DNA from: Brevibacillus sp042683565
GTDB taxonomy: Bacteria; Bacillota; Bacilli; Brevibacillales; Brevibacillaceae
NCBI RefSeq assembly: GCF_042683565.1
Contig: NZ_JBHUJW010000024.1
Coordinates: 1 to 64,000, forward strand
Reading direction: 5' to 3'
Length of the DNA stretch: 64,000 bases
Position numbers and translations under genes: made by a program. Every line of letters begins with the position of its first letter. Positions within the stretch are counted from its first letter, which is position 1. The notes beneath the pieces are model-generated. The model worked only from the letters and a program-made list of their open reading frames with translations. It searched no databases and was not told the origin of the DNA. Of the stretch, positions 16,961 to 26,128 are shown piece after piece.

Positions 16961-17883
16961 TCGAACTGCAGGAAAAGATCAAGGAATTGCGCCGCTTTAC
17001 CGAGGAGAAAGGAATTGACTTCACGGATGAAATCAGGCGGCTGGAGCAAAAGTCGAAAGATCTGGCGCAGCAAATTTACGGTAATTTGACGCCGTGGCAG
17101 CGCGTGCAGCTGGCTCGCCATCCGGAGCGTCCGACGACCCTGGACTACATACAGCTACTTTTTACTGATTTTATCGAAGTGCACGGAGACCGTTTGTTCG
17201 GGGACGACCACTCGATCGTTGGCGGGATCGCCATGCTGGATGGACGCCCTGTCACCATTGTCGGTCACCAAAAAGGGAAAGACACCAAAGACAACATCAA
17301 GCGGAATTTCGGCATGGCGCATCCCGAGGGCTATCGCAAGGCGCTGCGCATCATGCAGCAGGCAAACAAGTTCGGGCGCCCGATCATCTGCTTTATCAAT
17401 ACGTCGGGTGCATACCCCGGCAAGGCTGCGGAAGAGCGCGGCCAGAGCGAAGCGATCGCTCGCAACCTGCGCGAAATGGCGACTTTCGGCGTTCCGATCA
17501 TCTGCATCGTCATCGGCGAAGGCGGCAGCGGCGGCGCCCTTGCCATCAGCGTAGGCAACCGCATCTTTATGCTGGAGAATTCCTATTACTCCGTGATTGC
17601 GCCGGAGAGTGCCGCTGCCATTTTGTGGCGGGATTCCAGTCTCGGCATGCGCGCTGCGGAGACGATGAAAATTACCGCGCCTGACCTGCTTGAGTTGGGA
17701 GTAATCGACGGCATCATCGAAGAGCCGTTCGGAGGAGCGCATCGCGACCTGATCCAGCAGGCGAGTCTGGTCAAGGCGACGATCGTGGAGCAACTGGAAC
17801 AGCTCGGCAAAATGACTCCGGATGAACTGATACAGGATCGATACGAGAAGTTTAAACAGATCGGTGAATACGCCTCCCTGTGA
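16927..17883 (+). CDS. accA: Acetyl-CoA carboxylase carboxyltransferase subunit alpha
   Basis: 318 residues; GGAAGGAG precedes the ATG, which overlaps accD by 34 bases. Partner of AccD in malonyl-CoA synthesis. An N-terminal helical segment (about 1-60) leads into the carboxyltransferase fold with HQKGKDTKDNIKRNFGMAHPEGY near 110-132, the glycine-rich GAYPGKAAEERGQSEAIA and GEGGSGGALAI. Length is usual for Bacillales. A terminator overlaps the stop codon, ending the GntR-accDA unit before pfkA. Confidence 0.95.
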   Translation: MAGELPFEKPLVELQEKIKELRRFTEEKGIDFTDEIRRLEQKSKDLAQQIYGNLTPWQRVQLARHPERPTTLDYIQLLFTDFIEVHGDRLFGDDHSIVGGIAMLDGRPVTIVGHQKGKDTKDNIKRNFGMAHPEGYRKALRIMQQANKFGRPIICFINTSGAYPGKAAEERGQSEAIARNLREMATFGVPIICIVIGEGGSGGALAISVGNRIFMLENSYYSVIAPESAAAILWRDSSLGMRAAETMKITAPDLLELGVIDGIIEEPFGGAHRDLIQQASLVKATIVEQLEQLGKMTPDELIQDRYEKFKQIGEYASL

Positions 17884-17901
17884 TCGCAGGGGGCGTTTTT
17901 T
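17871..17901 (+). terminator. Terminator overlapping the accA stop
   Basis: CGCCTCCCTG (17871-17880) pairs with CAGGGGGCG (17887-17895) with one bulge and is followed by TTTTTT. Confidence 0.7.
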
Positions 17902-17934
17902 GGCTTTTTTCTGCTAGGGAAATCTGCTACAATC

Positions 17935-17943
17935 GTAGTCGAA
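17935..17943 (+). promoter_or_regulatory. Possible extended -10 promoter for pfkA-pyk
   Basis: TGCTACAAT fits an extended -10 element, but the -35 position is only a T-rich stretch. The leader to pfkA would be about 155 bases; no riboswitch or cre site was recognised in it. Confidence 0.3.
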
Positions 17944-18105
17944 TCGAGAAATGTTCAGATCTTTCTAAAAGTATGACACATATCGTTTCAAGAGTATAAC
18001 AGATATGCGGAGCGGATTGATACAGCATGTTTCAAAGCTGCTTTGGTACATACTGTTACCGTTTCATGACATGCTAAAGACGACACGATTGGAGAGGTGG
18101 ATTCC

Positions 18106-19065
18106 ATGCAAAAGCTTGCGGTTCTGACCAGCGGCGGCGATGCCCCGGGAATGAACGCTGCCGTGCGGGCGGCTGTTCGCCGGGCTGCGCACCACGGGGT
18201 ACAAATGTTTGGCGTGTACCACGGATACGAGGGACTGATGAGTGGCGATATTCAGGAGATGTCGCTCGGTTCCGTAGGGGATATTATCCAACGGGGCGGA
18301 ACGATTTTATATTCGGCACGCAGCGAGGAATTCAAGACGGAGGCCGGACAGCAGAGGGCAGTCGAGCAGCTTCGCAAGTTCGGAATCGAAGGACTGATTG
18401 TCATCGGCGGCGACGGGTCCTTCCGCGGGGCGCAAAAGCTGACGGAAAAAGGCTTTCCCACCATCGGGGTGCCAGGGACGATCGACAACGACATTCCGTG
18501 CACAGACTTTACGATCGGCTTCGATACCGCGTTAAATACGATCGTAGAAGCGATCGATAAGATTCGCGATACCGCGACCTCCCATGAACGGACCTACATT
18601 ATTGAAGTAATGGGACGGGATGCCGGCGACCTGGCTCTGTGGGCGGGTCTTGCCGCAGGTGCCGAGTCGATCATCATTCCGGAAGCCGACCAGGACATGG
18701 ACGATATTTTGGATCGTCTCCACGCCGGGCAGCGACGGGGGAAAAAGCACTCCATCATCATCGTGGCAGAAGGCGTCGGCAGCGCTGCCTCTTACGCGGA
18801 TGCAATCACCAAAGCAACCGGCTGGGAGACGCGGGTGACGGTGCTGGGGCATATTCAGCGCGGCGGTTCGCCTACCGCGATGGACCGCATGCTGGCGAGC
18901 CGGATGGGCGCGGCAGCAGTCGACCTTTTGCTCGAAGGCAAGCGGGATCGCATGGTCGGCATCCAGAACAACCAGATCGTCGATGTCGACTTTAACGAAG
19001 CATTGGCGAAAAAGCATCAGCTGGACTTATCCGTTTATCAGTTGGCTCGTACACTGTCCATCTAG
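18106..19065 (+). CDS. pfkA: ATP-dependent 6-phosphofructokinase
   Basis: 319 residues from ATG 18106 (GGAGAGG upstream; an in-frame GTG at 18097 is less likely given the family's start). It phosphorylates fructose-6-phosphate in the committed step of glycolysis, as a homotetramer in the cytoplasm. ATP-site motifs LTSGGDAPGMNAAVRA (about 7-22) and GGDGSFRGA (about 102-110) and the catalytic PGTIDNDIPCTDFTIGFDTA near 124-143 are intact, as is VLGHIQRGG near 243. The Gly rather than Pro in the GGDGS loop marks the ATP-dependent type. It is followed by pyk after 39 bases, the usual Bacillales pair. Confidence 0.95.
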   Translation: MQKLAVLTSGGDAPGMNAAVRAAVRRAAHHGVQMFGVYHGYEGLMSGDIQEMSLGSVGDIIQRGGTILYSARSEEFKTEAGQQRAVEQLRKFGIEGLIVIGGDGSFRGAQKLTEKGFPTIGVPGTIDNDIPCTDFTIGFDTALNTIVEAIDKIRDTATSHERTYIIEVMGRDAGDLALWAGLAAGAESIIIPEADQDMDDILDRLHAGQRRGKKHSIIIVAEGVGSAASYADAITKATGWETRVTVLGHIQRGGSPTAMDRMLASRMGAAAVDLLLEGKRDRMVGIQNNQIVDVDFNEALAKKHQLDLSVYQLARTLSI

Positions 19066-19104
19066 GGGTGGCAGGTTTCAGGAGGAAAGAGGAGGCAATA
19101 TCCT

Positions 19105-20859
19105 ATGTTGAGAAAAGCGAAAATCGTATGTACCATCGGCCCCGCGAGCGAATCGGTCGAGACGCTCAAGAAGCTGATCCACGCGGGAATGAATGTGGCA
19201 AGGCTCAACTTCTCGCATGGTTCCCATGAGGAACATGCGGCGCGCATCGCCAATATCCGCAAGGCGTCAGAGGAGACGGGCAAGCCGGTCGCGATCCTGC
19301 TGGATACCAAAGGACCGGAAATCCGCACGGGGACATTGGCCACCGACTCCGTCGAACTGGCGGAAGGTAACACGATTGTCCTCACGACCGAAGAGGTGGC
19401 GGGGACGGCGGAGCGCGTCTCGATCACGTATGCCGAGCTGCCGCAGGACGTAGCGCCTGGCGACACGATTCTCATCGACGACGGCCTGATCGGCCTCACC
19501 GTGCAGGAAGTCCGGGGCAACGACATCGTCTGCCTGATCAAAAACGGCGGCACGCTGAAAAGCAAAAAAGGCGTAAACGTGCCAGGGGTCAAGATCAACC
19601 TGCCGGGAATTACGGAAAAGGACGCCCAGGATATCGAGTTTGGCATTGAGCAGCAGGTGGACTTCATCGCGGCTTCCTTTGTGCGCAAGGCGTCCGATAT
19701 TTTGGAGATCCGCACGATTCTGGAGCGCCACAACGCGCATATCGATATCATCGCCAAGATCGAGAACCAGGAAGGCGTTGACAACGTAGACGAGATTCTT
19801 GCCGTCTCGGATGGCATCATGGTAGCGCGCGGCGATTTGGGTGTAGAAATTCCGGCGGAGGAAGTGCCGCTCGTTCAGAAAATGTTGATCAAGAAGTGCA
19901 ACGAGTTGGCGAAGCCGGTCATCACGGCTACGCAGATGCTCGACTCCATGCAGCGCAACCCGCGTCCGACCCGAGCGGAGGCGAGCGACGTAGCCAATGC
20001 GATCTTTGACGGAACCGATGCGATCATGCTGTCCGGCGAGACGGCTGCGGGCAAGTATCCCGTAGAATCGGTAGAGACGATGGACCGAATCGCCGTGCGC
20101 GCCGAGCAGGAGCTGAACTACCGCGAGATTTTGTACGCGCAGGCGCAGCAAAAGCAAGTCACCATCACGGATGCGATCAGCCAGGCGGTGTCCAACGCCG
20201 CGCTCGACCTCAACGCCGCAGCGATCATTACGGCGACTGAGAGCGGGCATACGGCGCGGATGGTGTCCAAATTCCGTCCGAAGGCGCCGATCGTGGCCGT
20301 TACGCCGCACGCCAACGTCATTCGCCGCATGGCGCTGATCAACGGGGTTTATCCGGTATTGGGCGAGATGGCGAATACGACAGATGAAATGCTGGACAAC
20401 TCCGTTCAGAAAGCGCTGGACGCAGGCTTTGTCCGCCACGGCGACCTCGTGGTGATCACGGCGGGTGTGCCTGTGCGCGAAGTGGGAACGACCAACCTGA
20501 TGAAAATTCACCTCATCGGCGATGTCATTGCGAAAGGACAAGGTATCGGCCGCAAAGCGGTGACAGGCAAGGTCGTGATCGCGCGCTCCGCAGAGGAAGC
20601 ACTGGCGAAGACGGAGAAGGGGTCCGTTCTGGTGACGATCGGCACCGATTCGGACATGATCGAGGCGTTCCAAAAGGCGGCAGCGGTCATCACGGAAGAG
20701 GGAGGTTTGACCTCTCACGCAGCCATAGTCGGGCTGAACCTGGGCGTACCGGTAATCGTAGGAGTTGCTCTGGCGACGGAATTGTTAAAGGATGGACAAG
20801 TCGTCACTGTCGATTCCGAGCGCGGAAACATTTACTCCGGACACGCGCGGGTTCTCTAG
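19105..20859 (+). CDS. pyk: Pyruvate kinase with C-terminal PEP-utilizer domain
   Basis: 584 residues; strong ribosome site AGGAGG. It converts PEP and ADP to pyruvate and ATP, ending glycolysis. Residues 1-about 345 form the barrel (CTIGPASESVETLKKLI, MNVARLNFSHG, the active-site IAKIENQEGVDNVDEI and GDLGVEIP), followed by the allosteric domain to about 475. The last 110 residues are the extra PEP-utilizer-like domain of Bacillus and Geobacillus enzymes (EEGGLTSHAAIVGLNLGVPVIVG, with its conserved His). Cotranscribed with pfkA. Confidence 0.95.
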   Translation: MLRKAKIVCTIGPASESVETLKKLIHAGMNVARLNFSHGSHEEHAARIANIRKASEETGKPVAILLDTKGPEIRTGTLATDSVELAEGNTIVLTTEEVAGTAERVSITYAELPQDVAPGDTILIDDGLIGLTVQEVRGNDIVCLIKNGGTLKSKKGVNVPGVKINLPGITEKDAQDIEFGIEQQVDFIAASFVRKASDILEIRTILERHNAHIDIIAKIENQEGVDNVDEILAVSDGIMVARGDLGVEIPAEEVPLVQKMLIKKCNELAKPVITATQMLDSMQRNPRPTRAEASDVANAIFDGTDAIMLSGETAAGKYPVESVETMDRIAVRAEQELNYREILYAQAQQKQVTITDAISQAVSNAALDLNAAAIITATESGHTARMVSKFRPKAPIVAVTPHANVIRRMALINGVYPVLGEMANTTDEMLDNSVQKALDAGFVRHGDLVVITAGVPVREVGTTNLMKIHLIGDVIAKGQGIGRKAVTGKVVIARSAEEALAKTEKGSVLVTIGTDSDMIEAFQKAAAVITEEGGLTSHAAIVGLNLGVPVIVGVALATELLKDGQVVTVDSERGNIYSGHARVL

Positions 20860-20894
20860 TACGAAAGACTCGTTTTTCTCATAGGATTCTCCGG

Positions 20895-20920
20895 GAGGGT
20901 GACTGCAGGTCGCCCTCTTT
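20895..20920 (+). terminator. Terminator after pyk
   Basis: GAGGGTGAC (20895-20903) pairs with GTCGCCCTC (20909-20917) with one G-T pair. The tail TTTGTC is only partly T-rich. Confidence 0.55.
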
Positions 20921-21104
20921 GTCGTGCCTTTTTGCATGGCGTGAACTTTGCCGATTCCGCTTTTCTCCAGAAAATGGGGATTTTTAGCCGATGCATTACG
21001 AGGGGGAATTTGATAAAATCGGCTGGTTACTTGTCGCAGAGAAGCAAAGCGAGAGAGCTTCGGGCAAATGTTCGGTTATCCCTGTCAAGTGTTTTTTTGC
21101 GAGA

Positions 21105-21153
21105 AATACTATATATAGTATTGTCGAAAATTATATTTCACAATATGTAGGTT
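21105..21153 (+). promoter_or_regulatory. Two NrdR boxes and candidate promoter of nrdJ
   Basis: Box 1 is the palindrome AATACTATATATAGTATT (21105-21122). Box 2 is TCACAATATGTAGGTT (21138-21153). Both fit the known NrdR consensus acaCwAtATaTwGtgt, and the 16-base boxes start 32 bases apart, about three helical turns, as NrdR box pairs do. A possible promoter, TTGTCG (21121-21126) with 17 bases to TATGTA (21144-21149), lies between and under the boxes. The rest of the 20921-21218 gap holds nothing else I can support. Confidence 0.75.
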
Positions 21154-21218
21154 TAACTATTGAGTTTTTCCACTAAAGATAGTTAACTAGAGAGGAAAGA
21201 ATTGAAGGAGGAACCGAT

Positions 21219-23480
21219 ATGCTGGCCACTGAGACGAATACCAGAACCCGTTTTTTGACGGATGGATTCTTGCAACGATATCCAGATTTCCCTGCACATA
21301 TGACTCCACTTGGACAATTCGTATATTATCGTACTTATTCTCGCTTTATACCGGAAAAAGGAAGACGGGAAACCTGGAAGGAAACCTGCCGTCGCTCGGT
21401 GGACTACAATATCAAGCTCGCCTATCAGCATATGAACAAAATCGGCTTGCGTCCGGACACGCGTGCGTTGGAAAAAGAGGCTGAGGGCTTGTTTGACAAC
21501 ATGTTCAACCTTCGCCAATTCCTGTCTGGCCGTACCTTGTGGGTAGGGGGGGCGGAAAACGGAGTCGCAGACCTGTATCCGCTCGCCAACTTCAACTGCT
21601 CGTTCCTGAACATCAAGTCCTGGGATGACCTTGGCGACCTGTTCTACCTGCTTCTCGTCGGGACAGGGGTCGGCTTCAAGTGCACAAAGGAGATGGCTGC
21701 CGGTCTCACGCCGATCCGCACGAACGTAACGCTGCTCTCGTCGGAGTACAGACCGCTGCCGAAACACCAGCGGCTCGAGCGCTCCGAACTGAACGTGCTG
21801 GAAAACGGCTTCGCCAAAATCTACGTCGGGGACAGCAAGGAAGGCTGGGTAGAATCGCTGCGCCTCTACTTGCAAATTTTGACGGACAAGGCGTACGAGC
21901 ATATCCACACCGTGAAAATTTCCTACAACAGCGTCCGGCCAAAAGGCGAGCGCCTGAAGCGGTTCGGCGGAACGGCGAGCGGTCATGAGCCGCTTCGCGA
22001 AATGTTTGAAGGAATCGACAGAGTGCTGAAAAACCAGATCGATCAGCATCTGGCGCCGATCGAGAGCGACGAAAAAGGCTACGGCAAGGTTCGTCCCATC
22101 CACATTCTGGACATCGGCAATCTGATCGGTGCCAACGTCGTAGTCGGCGGCGTTCGCCGTACGGCTGAAATCTTCCTGTTCGACCACGACGACTACGAGT
22201 GCATGCTGGCCAAGTACGGCATCAACGGCTTCTGGACCGATGAACAGCTGGCGCACCATCGCCGCGTCGGGGAGCTTTTGGGCGAGCACAAGCCTGCCTG
22301 GTTTGACAACATCGAAAAAGTCGGCGACGGCCGTTTCGGACTGGACCACCGCCGCATGTCCAACAACTCCATCGCGTTTACGAAGCAGCCAAGCCGCGAC
22401 TTCCTGCACCTCGTCTTCACCCTGATGCAGTTGGAAGGGGAGCCGGGCTTCATCAACCTCGAGGAAGCCAACCGCCGCCGTCCGAACGCCGAAGGACTGA
22501 ATCCGTGCGCGGAAATTTTGCTCGATTCCTACGGGGTCTGCAACCTGACGACTGTCAATCTGGTCGAATTTGTCAAGAACAGCCCGGACGGTTCCAAATA
22601 TTTGGATCTGGACGGCCTGCTCGACGCGCAGCGCAAATCGGCCCGCGCCGGACTGCGCATGACGCTGGTGACGCTGGAGCTGCCGCATTGGGATACGGTT
22701 CAGCAGCGCGACAGACTGCTCGGCACTTCCCTGACTGGCGTAAAAGATGCACTGGCATCGCTCGGCTACACGGAAGAACAGGAGCTGGAGCTGCTGCGCC
22801 TGCTTGGCGACGCTGCCCGTGACGAAGCGAACCGTTACGCGTACGAGCTGCGCGTCAATTCGCCGCTGCTCGTGACGACTGTCAAACCGGAAGGCACGCT
22901 GTCGCAGGTAGCGGGCGGAGTGTCCAGCGGCCTGCACTGGTCCCATTCGCCCTACTACATCCGCCGCATCCGCATCAACGCGGAGGACCCGCTTGCCAAG
23001 GCCGTACAGGCGCTGGGCTGGACTGTGCATCCAGAGGTAGGTACGCCTGGGGACACGCACGAGGAACGCATGGCCAATGCCCGTACGCTCGTCATCGATT
23101 TCCCTGTTGCTTCCGGAGCGAAAGAGACGAAGAACGAAGTCAGTGCGAAGCGCCAGTTCGATACATACTTCCGCTTCCAAAAGGAGTATACCGAGCACAA
23201 CTCATCCAACACGATTACGGTACGCAAGGAAGAGTGGGCAGAGGTGGAAGAGATCGTATTCGACAACTGGGACAATTTTGTTGGCGTCTCCTTCCTGCAG
23301 TTGGACGGCGGAAACTATCAGCTGGCGCCGTACGAGGAGTGCACCCGGGAACAGTACGAGGCATTGAAGCAAAGCATGAAGCCGTTTGATCCGGCCATTT
23401 TGCAGCAGTACGAAACAGGCGGAGATGTCGACCTGACGACTGCCGAAGCTTGCGAAGGCGGCGCTTGCCCGATTCGCTGA
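21219..23480 (+). CDS. nrdJ: Adenosylcobalamin-dependent ribonucleoside-triphosphate reductase (class II)
   Basis: 753 residues; AAGGAGG precedes the ATG. It reduces ribonucleotides to deoxyribonucleotides with a thiyl radical generated from adenosylcobalamin, without oxygen or a second subunit. It resembles the monomeric Lactobacillus leichmannii enzyme. Matching residues: Cys127 (NFNCSF) and Cys441 as the reducing pair, Cys430 and Glu432 in NPCAEILL as the radical Cys and acid, and the C-terminal redox pair Cys745/Cys750 in CEGGACPIR. No ATP cone is visible at the N-terminus. Two NrdR boxes precede it, and nrdR lies at 49.7 kb. It interrupts the B. subtilis-like gene order between pyk and the fxsA/ytvI region. 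Confidence 0.93.
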   Translation: MLATETNTRTRFLTDGFLQRYPDFPAHMTPLGQFVYYRTYSRFIPEKGRRETWKETCRRSVDYNIKLAYQHMNKIGLRPDTRALEKEAEGLFDNMFNLRQFLSGRTLWVGGAENGVADLYPLANFNCSFLNIKSWDDLGDLFYLLLVGTGVGFKCTKEMAAGLTPIRTNVTLLSSEYRPLPKHQRLERSELNVLENGFAKIYVGDSKEGWVESLRLYLQILTDKAYEHIHTVKISYNSVRPKGERLKRFGGTASGHEPLREMFEGIDRVLKNQIDQHLAPIESDEKGYGKVRPIHILDIGNLIGANVVVGGVRRTAEIFLFDHDDYECMLAKYGINGFWTDEQLAHHRRVGELLGEHKPAWFDNIEKVGDGRFGLDHRRMSNNSIAFTKQPSRDFLHLVFTLMQLEGEPGFINLEEANRRRPNAEGLNPCAEILLDSYGVCNLTTVNLVEFVKNSPDGSKYLDLDGLLDAQRKSARAGLRMTLVTLELPHWDTVQQRDRLLGTSLTGVKDALASLGYTEEQELELLRLLGDAARDEANRYAYELRVNSPLLVTTVKPEGTLSQVAGGVSSGLHWSHSPYYIRRIRINAEDPLAKAVQALGWTVHPEVGTPGDTHEERMANARTLVIDFPVASGAKETKNEVSAKRQFDTYFRFQKEYTEHNSSNTITVRKEEWAEVEEIVFDNWDNFVGVSFLQLDGGNYQLAPYEECTREQYEALKQSMKPFDPAILQQYETGGDVDLTTAEACEGGACPIR

Positions 23481-23512
23481 TCGATTTTCACCAAAAGACA
23501 GAGCGGACAGAA

Positions 23513-23553
23513 AGCAGGGGAGGACGCATGATGCGGTTCTCCCTTGCTTTTTT
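23513..23553 (+). terminator. Terminator after nrdJ
   Basis: AGCAGGGGAG pairs with CTCCCTTGCT (one G-T pair) around an inner GCAT/ATGC hairpin, followed by TTTTTT. Confidence 0.8.
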
Positions 23554-23704
23554 CCCTCCATCCCCCGCATGATCGGACTCGCTCTGTAAATGTAAAATCT
23601 CTTCGCTCCGCTATTGCCGCAGCGGCCAAAATGACAAACGCGCCGTCAGAAAACACGGCCCGTCTATGGTACAATATGGGGAAAGAGAAAGGGGTGACAA
23701 GCGC

Positions 23705-24136
23705 ATGAAACCCGTTGTTCATTCCCATCGTCTGCGCGTCAGGTACAGCGAGACGGACCGGATGGGCGTGGTTTACCATACGAATTATTTGAACTGGTTT
23801 GAAGTGGGGCGCACCGAATTTATCCGCCATGCGGACCTGACCTACCGTCAGCTGGAGGAAAAAGGCGTTCTGCTGCCGCTCACGGATGCCGCCATTTCGT
23901 ACAAAAAGCCTGCGAAGTACGACGACGAGGTGGAGGTACGCACGCATGTATCCGAGATTACGCCGGTGCGGCTGACCTTTTCCTACGAGATTGTCCGCGT
24001 GGAAGATGACGAGCTGTTGGTGACAGGCAGCACGATGCACGTCTTTACGAATGCATCCTTCAGACCGATCCGTCTGTCCCGCACAGAGCCGGAAGTGTAT
24101 GCCTGGCTGGAGAAGCAGCACAAAGGGGGAGAGTGA
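23705..24136 (+). CDS. YbgC/FadM-type acyl-CoA thioesterase
   Basis: 143 residues from ATG 23705 (AAGGGGTGA upstream). Single hot-dog domain with the family signature YSETDRMGVVYHTNYLNWFE near 12-31, where the Asp is the catalytic residue of 4-hydroxybenzoyl-CoA thioesterase-type enzymes. It hydrolyses acyl-CoA; the chain preference cannot be read from sequence. Its TGA lies 2 bases before the fxsA ATG, so the two are cotranscribed and probably coupled. A membrane lipid role would fit the partner but is inference. Confidence 0.85.
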   Translation: MKPVVHSHRLRVRYSETDRMGVVYHTNYLNWFEVGRTEFIRHADLTYRQLEEKGVLLPLTDAAISYKKPAKYDDEVEVRTHVSEITPVRLTFSYEIVRVEDDELLVTGSTMHVFTNASFRPIRLSRTEPEVYAWLEKQHKGGE

Positions 24137-24138
24137 CC

Positions 24139-24537
24139 ATGCTGTTTCGCATCCTCGTCGTCCTGTTTATTGTCATTCCCGCCATCGAGCTGTGGGGACT
24201 CATTTCAATAGGCAAGATTATCGGTGGATGGAACACGGTTGCGTTGGTCATTTTGACGGGGGTGGCCGGGGCGTGGCTCGCCAGGCAGCAGGGAATCCAG
24301 GTCATCCGCTCCGTGCAGTTCCAGCTGTCGCGGGGACAGATGCCGACCGAATCTCTGATCGACGGCGCACTTGTCCTGGTCGGCGGAGTGCTGCTGATGT
24401 CTCCCGGCTTTTTCTCGGACGTCGCCGGCATTTTGCTGCTCATCCCCTACACCCGTCTCATCGTGCGCCATTTGCTGAAAGGGTGGCTGTGGTCGCTGAT
24501 CGCCTCGGGGAAAATCCAGCTGCTGTTTCGCAGATGA
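24139..24537 (+). CDS. fxsA: FxsA family membrane protein
   Basis: 132 residues from ATG 24139; a GTG at 24133 would overlap the stop of the previous gene and lacks spacing to the GGGGGAG site. FxsA/YtwI proteins have cytoplasmic-membrane helices; E. coli FxsA is linked to suppression of F exclusion of phage T7, and the basic function is unknown. Visible helices: ILVVLFIVIPAIELWGLISI, TVALVILTGVAGAWLA, LVLVGGVLLMSPGFFSDVAGILLLI. The LIDGALVLVGGVLLMSPGFFSD block is the family hallmark. Convergent with ytvI across a shared terminator. Confidence 0.88.
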   Translation: MLFRILVVLFIVIPAIELWGLISIGKIIGGWNTVALVILTGVAGAWLARQQGIQVIRSVQFQLSRGQMPTESLIDGALVLVGGVLLMSPGFFSDVAGILLLIPYTRLIVRHLLKGWLWSLIASGKIQLLFRR

Positions 24538-24548
24538 ACAGATGGTTG

Positions 24549-24605
24549 AAAAAAAGAACCGCTTCTTCCGGCAAGGCGCAATTGCCTGCCGCGAGCGGTT
24601 CTTTT
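24549..24605. terminator. Bidirectional terminator between fxsA and ytvI
   Basis: AAAGAACCGCT pairs with AGCGGTTCTTTT (24594-24605) around an inner CGGCAAGGC/GCCTGCCG stem. Runs of A on the left and T on the right serve both convergent genes. Confidence 0.8.
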
Positions 24606-24606
24606 C

Positions 24607-25737
24607 TTATGTACGACTGCCTTTGATGTAACGCCATACGTCCGAAAAAACATCTGCTTTGATCAACGCGTTGATCATCACCAGCGCTACTGGACCGATA
24701 ATCAGGCCGAGAAAGCCGAACAGCTGCAAGCCGACAAACAGGGCGACCAACGTCAGCAACGGGTCCAGTCCCACATTTTCCGCGACTACCTTCGGCTCGA
24801 TGATTTGCCGGAAGATCAGCACGACGGCGTACAGGATGGACAAGCCGATGACCAGGGTGTAGTTGCCCTTGAAGAACAGGTAAATGATCCACGGAATGAA
24901 GACCGTCCCGGTGCCGAGATAGGGCAGCAAATCGACAAGTCCCGTGATCAGGCCGATCGTGATGGCGTATTCGACGCGCAGGATCAACAGACCGATGATG
25001 ACAATGGCGGCGGTGAGCGAGATCAGCGTCAGCTGGGCCTTCACAAACCCGATGAGGGCGCCGCGCAGATCGCGAAAGACCTGGTCCAGGCGGCTGTTGA
25101 CGCCTTTGGGCAGTATCCGGCGGAAGCGCGCCTCCCACTGTAAGAAGTCTTTCGAGATGAAGAACGCTCCCATCAAGGAAATCACCGAGACGGTTGCCAT
25201 GTTCGGAAGCGAGAGCAGGAACGTTTTGAGATTGTCCAGAAAGCTGACGATCAGATTCTGGCCCGCATGCGTGATGGACGAAATGCCGCTGCCCAGCGTG
25301 GCGTCCACCTTGAGCTGAAAATCCGGGTCGAGCTGGGTGTAGAGCCACTGGACCTGATTGTACAGCCCCATGAGAAATTCCTGGGTGATGGTCCGCTGCA
25401 AATACTCGGAGAGCTCGGCGGCGAATCCCGGAAGACGTTTGGCAAGCTCGCCGATTTCCACGACCGTCTCCGTCACCACCAGCGTGACCACCCCGACGGC
25501 CAGCAGCATCAGCAGGAGCAGGGAGATCGTCACGGACAGCCAGCGGGGAAACTTGAACTTGCGGGTCATGAACGTGACGGGCCGATGGATCAAGAGGGCA
25601 ATGACTAAAGCAATCAGAAATGGGTAAAGTAAGGGTGTTGCAAACCGGAAAACCCATACGGCAAAGTACACAAGCAGGCAAACCCACAAAAACCGAATGA
25701 TTTGAAAAAGTCTTTCCACCCAGTTTTCCTGATTCAA
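24607..25737 (-). CDS. ytvI: YtvI family permease-like membrane protein (AI-2E transporter superfamily)
   Basis: 376 residues from TTG 25737, which has AAAGGAG 6 bases upstream; the frame stays open for 47 more codons without a ribosome site. Members have seven to eight membrane helices; B. subtilis YtvI is sporulation-associated in annotation, and the transported molecule is unknown. Helices are clear at IIRFLWVCLLVYFAVWVF, PFLIALVIALLI, VTISLLLLMLLAVGVVTLVV and from about 210 on. The family's C-terminal motif GTGTVFIPWIIYLFFKGNY...IEPKVVAENVGLDPLLTL is present, as is GLIIGPVALVMINAL. Same neighbour to citZ as in B. subtilis. Confidence 0.88.
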   Translation of the reverse strand: MNQENWVERLFQIIRFLWVCLLVYFAVWVFRFATPLLYPFLIALVIALLIHRPVTFMTRKFKFPRWLSVTISLLLLMLLAVGVVTLVVTETVVEIGELAKRLPGFAAELSEYLQRTITQEFLMGLYNQVQWLYTQLDPDFQLKVDATLGSGISSITHAGQNLIVSFLDNLKTFLLSLPNMATVSVISLMGAFFISKDFLQWEARFRRILPKGVNSRLDQVFRDLRGALIGFVKAQLTLISLTAAIVIIGLLILRVEYAITIGLITGLVDLLPYLGTGTVFIPWIIYLFFKGNYTLVIGLSILYAVVLIFRQIIEPKVVAENVGLDPLLTLVALFVGLQLFGFLGLIIGPVALVMINALIKADVFSDVWRYIKGSRT

Positions 25738-25873
25738 AGCGGTCTCCTTTCTTGCCCTCTCAAGGGGACAAATGCTGCTGTAATTATTATGCCGTATGCT
25801 GAATAGACCGAGCAAGTTAGTTGAAAAAACAAAACCGGGTTTCACCCTTTGAAACATTTTTTCGCTTACCTTA

Positions 25874-25902
25874 TTCACAAAACTGCAATAATCTTTTATA
25901 AT
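25874..25902 (+). promoter_or_regulatory. Candidate citZ promoter
   Basis: TTCACA (25874-25879), exactly 17 bases, TATAAT (25897-25902). The leader to citZ is about 220 bases. I could not recognise a CcpC (ATAA-N7-TTAT) or cre site in the 25738-26128 gap. Confidence 0.6.
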
Positions 25903-26128
25903 TGGGTCGACTTGAGTGGATTCTTTTTTCTCTCCATGCGAAGATTTCTCTCCTCTCTATAGGCTGACTGCGAGGAATGGGCATGGACGACATTCTTAGA
26001 CAAGAGTGGTGGATGAAAGAAACCGCTGCCTGCAAAATTTATATAGCTTCACGGCTGTGCGTGTACCGGTCGGCGGACAAGCGACGACTGGTTGACACAT
26101 TACTTAGTGGAAAAGGAGAGGGAGTTCT

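Noticed and set aside
20991..21176. 61-codon ORF between pyk and nrdJ
   Set aside because: It runs through the NrdR boxes and promoter and has no family resemblance.
20921..21218. Cobalamin riboswitch before nrdJ
   Set aside because: No B12-box or matching stem pattern was found; the space is taken by the NrdR boxes.
21183..23198. 671-codon minus-strand frame opposite nrdJ
   Set aside because: It is the antisense of an unmistakable class II reductase.
26092..26097. TTGACA before citZ as a -35 element
   Set aside because: It is only about 30 bases before the ATG and a -10 at the right spacing would fall in the ribosome site.
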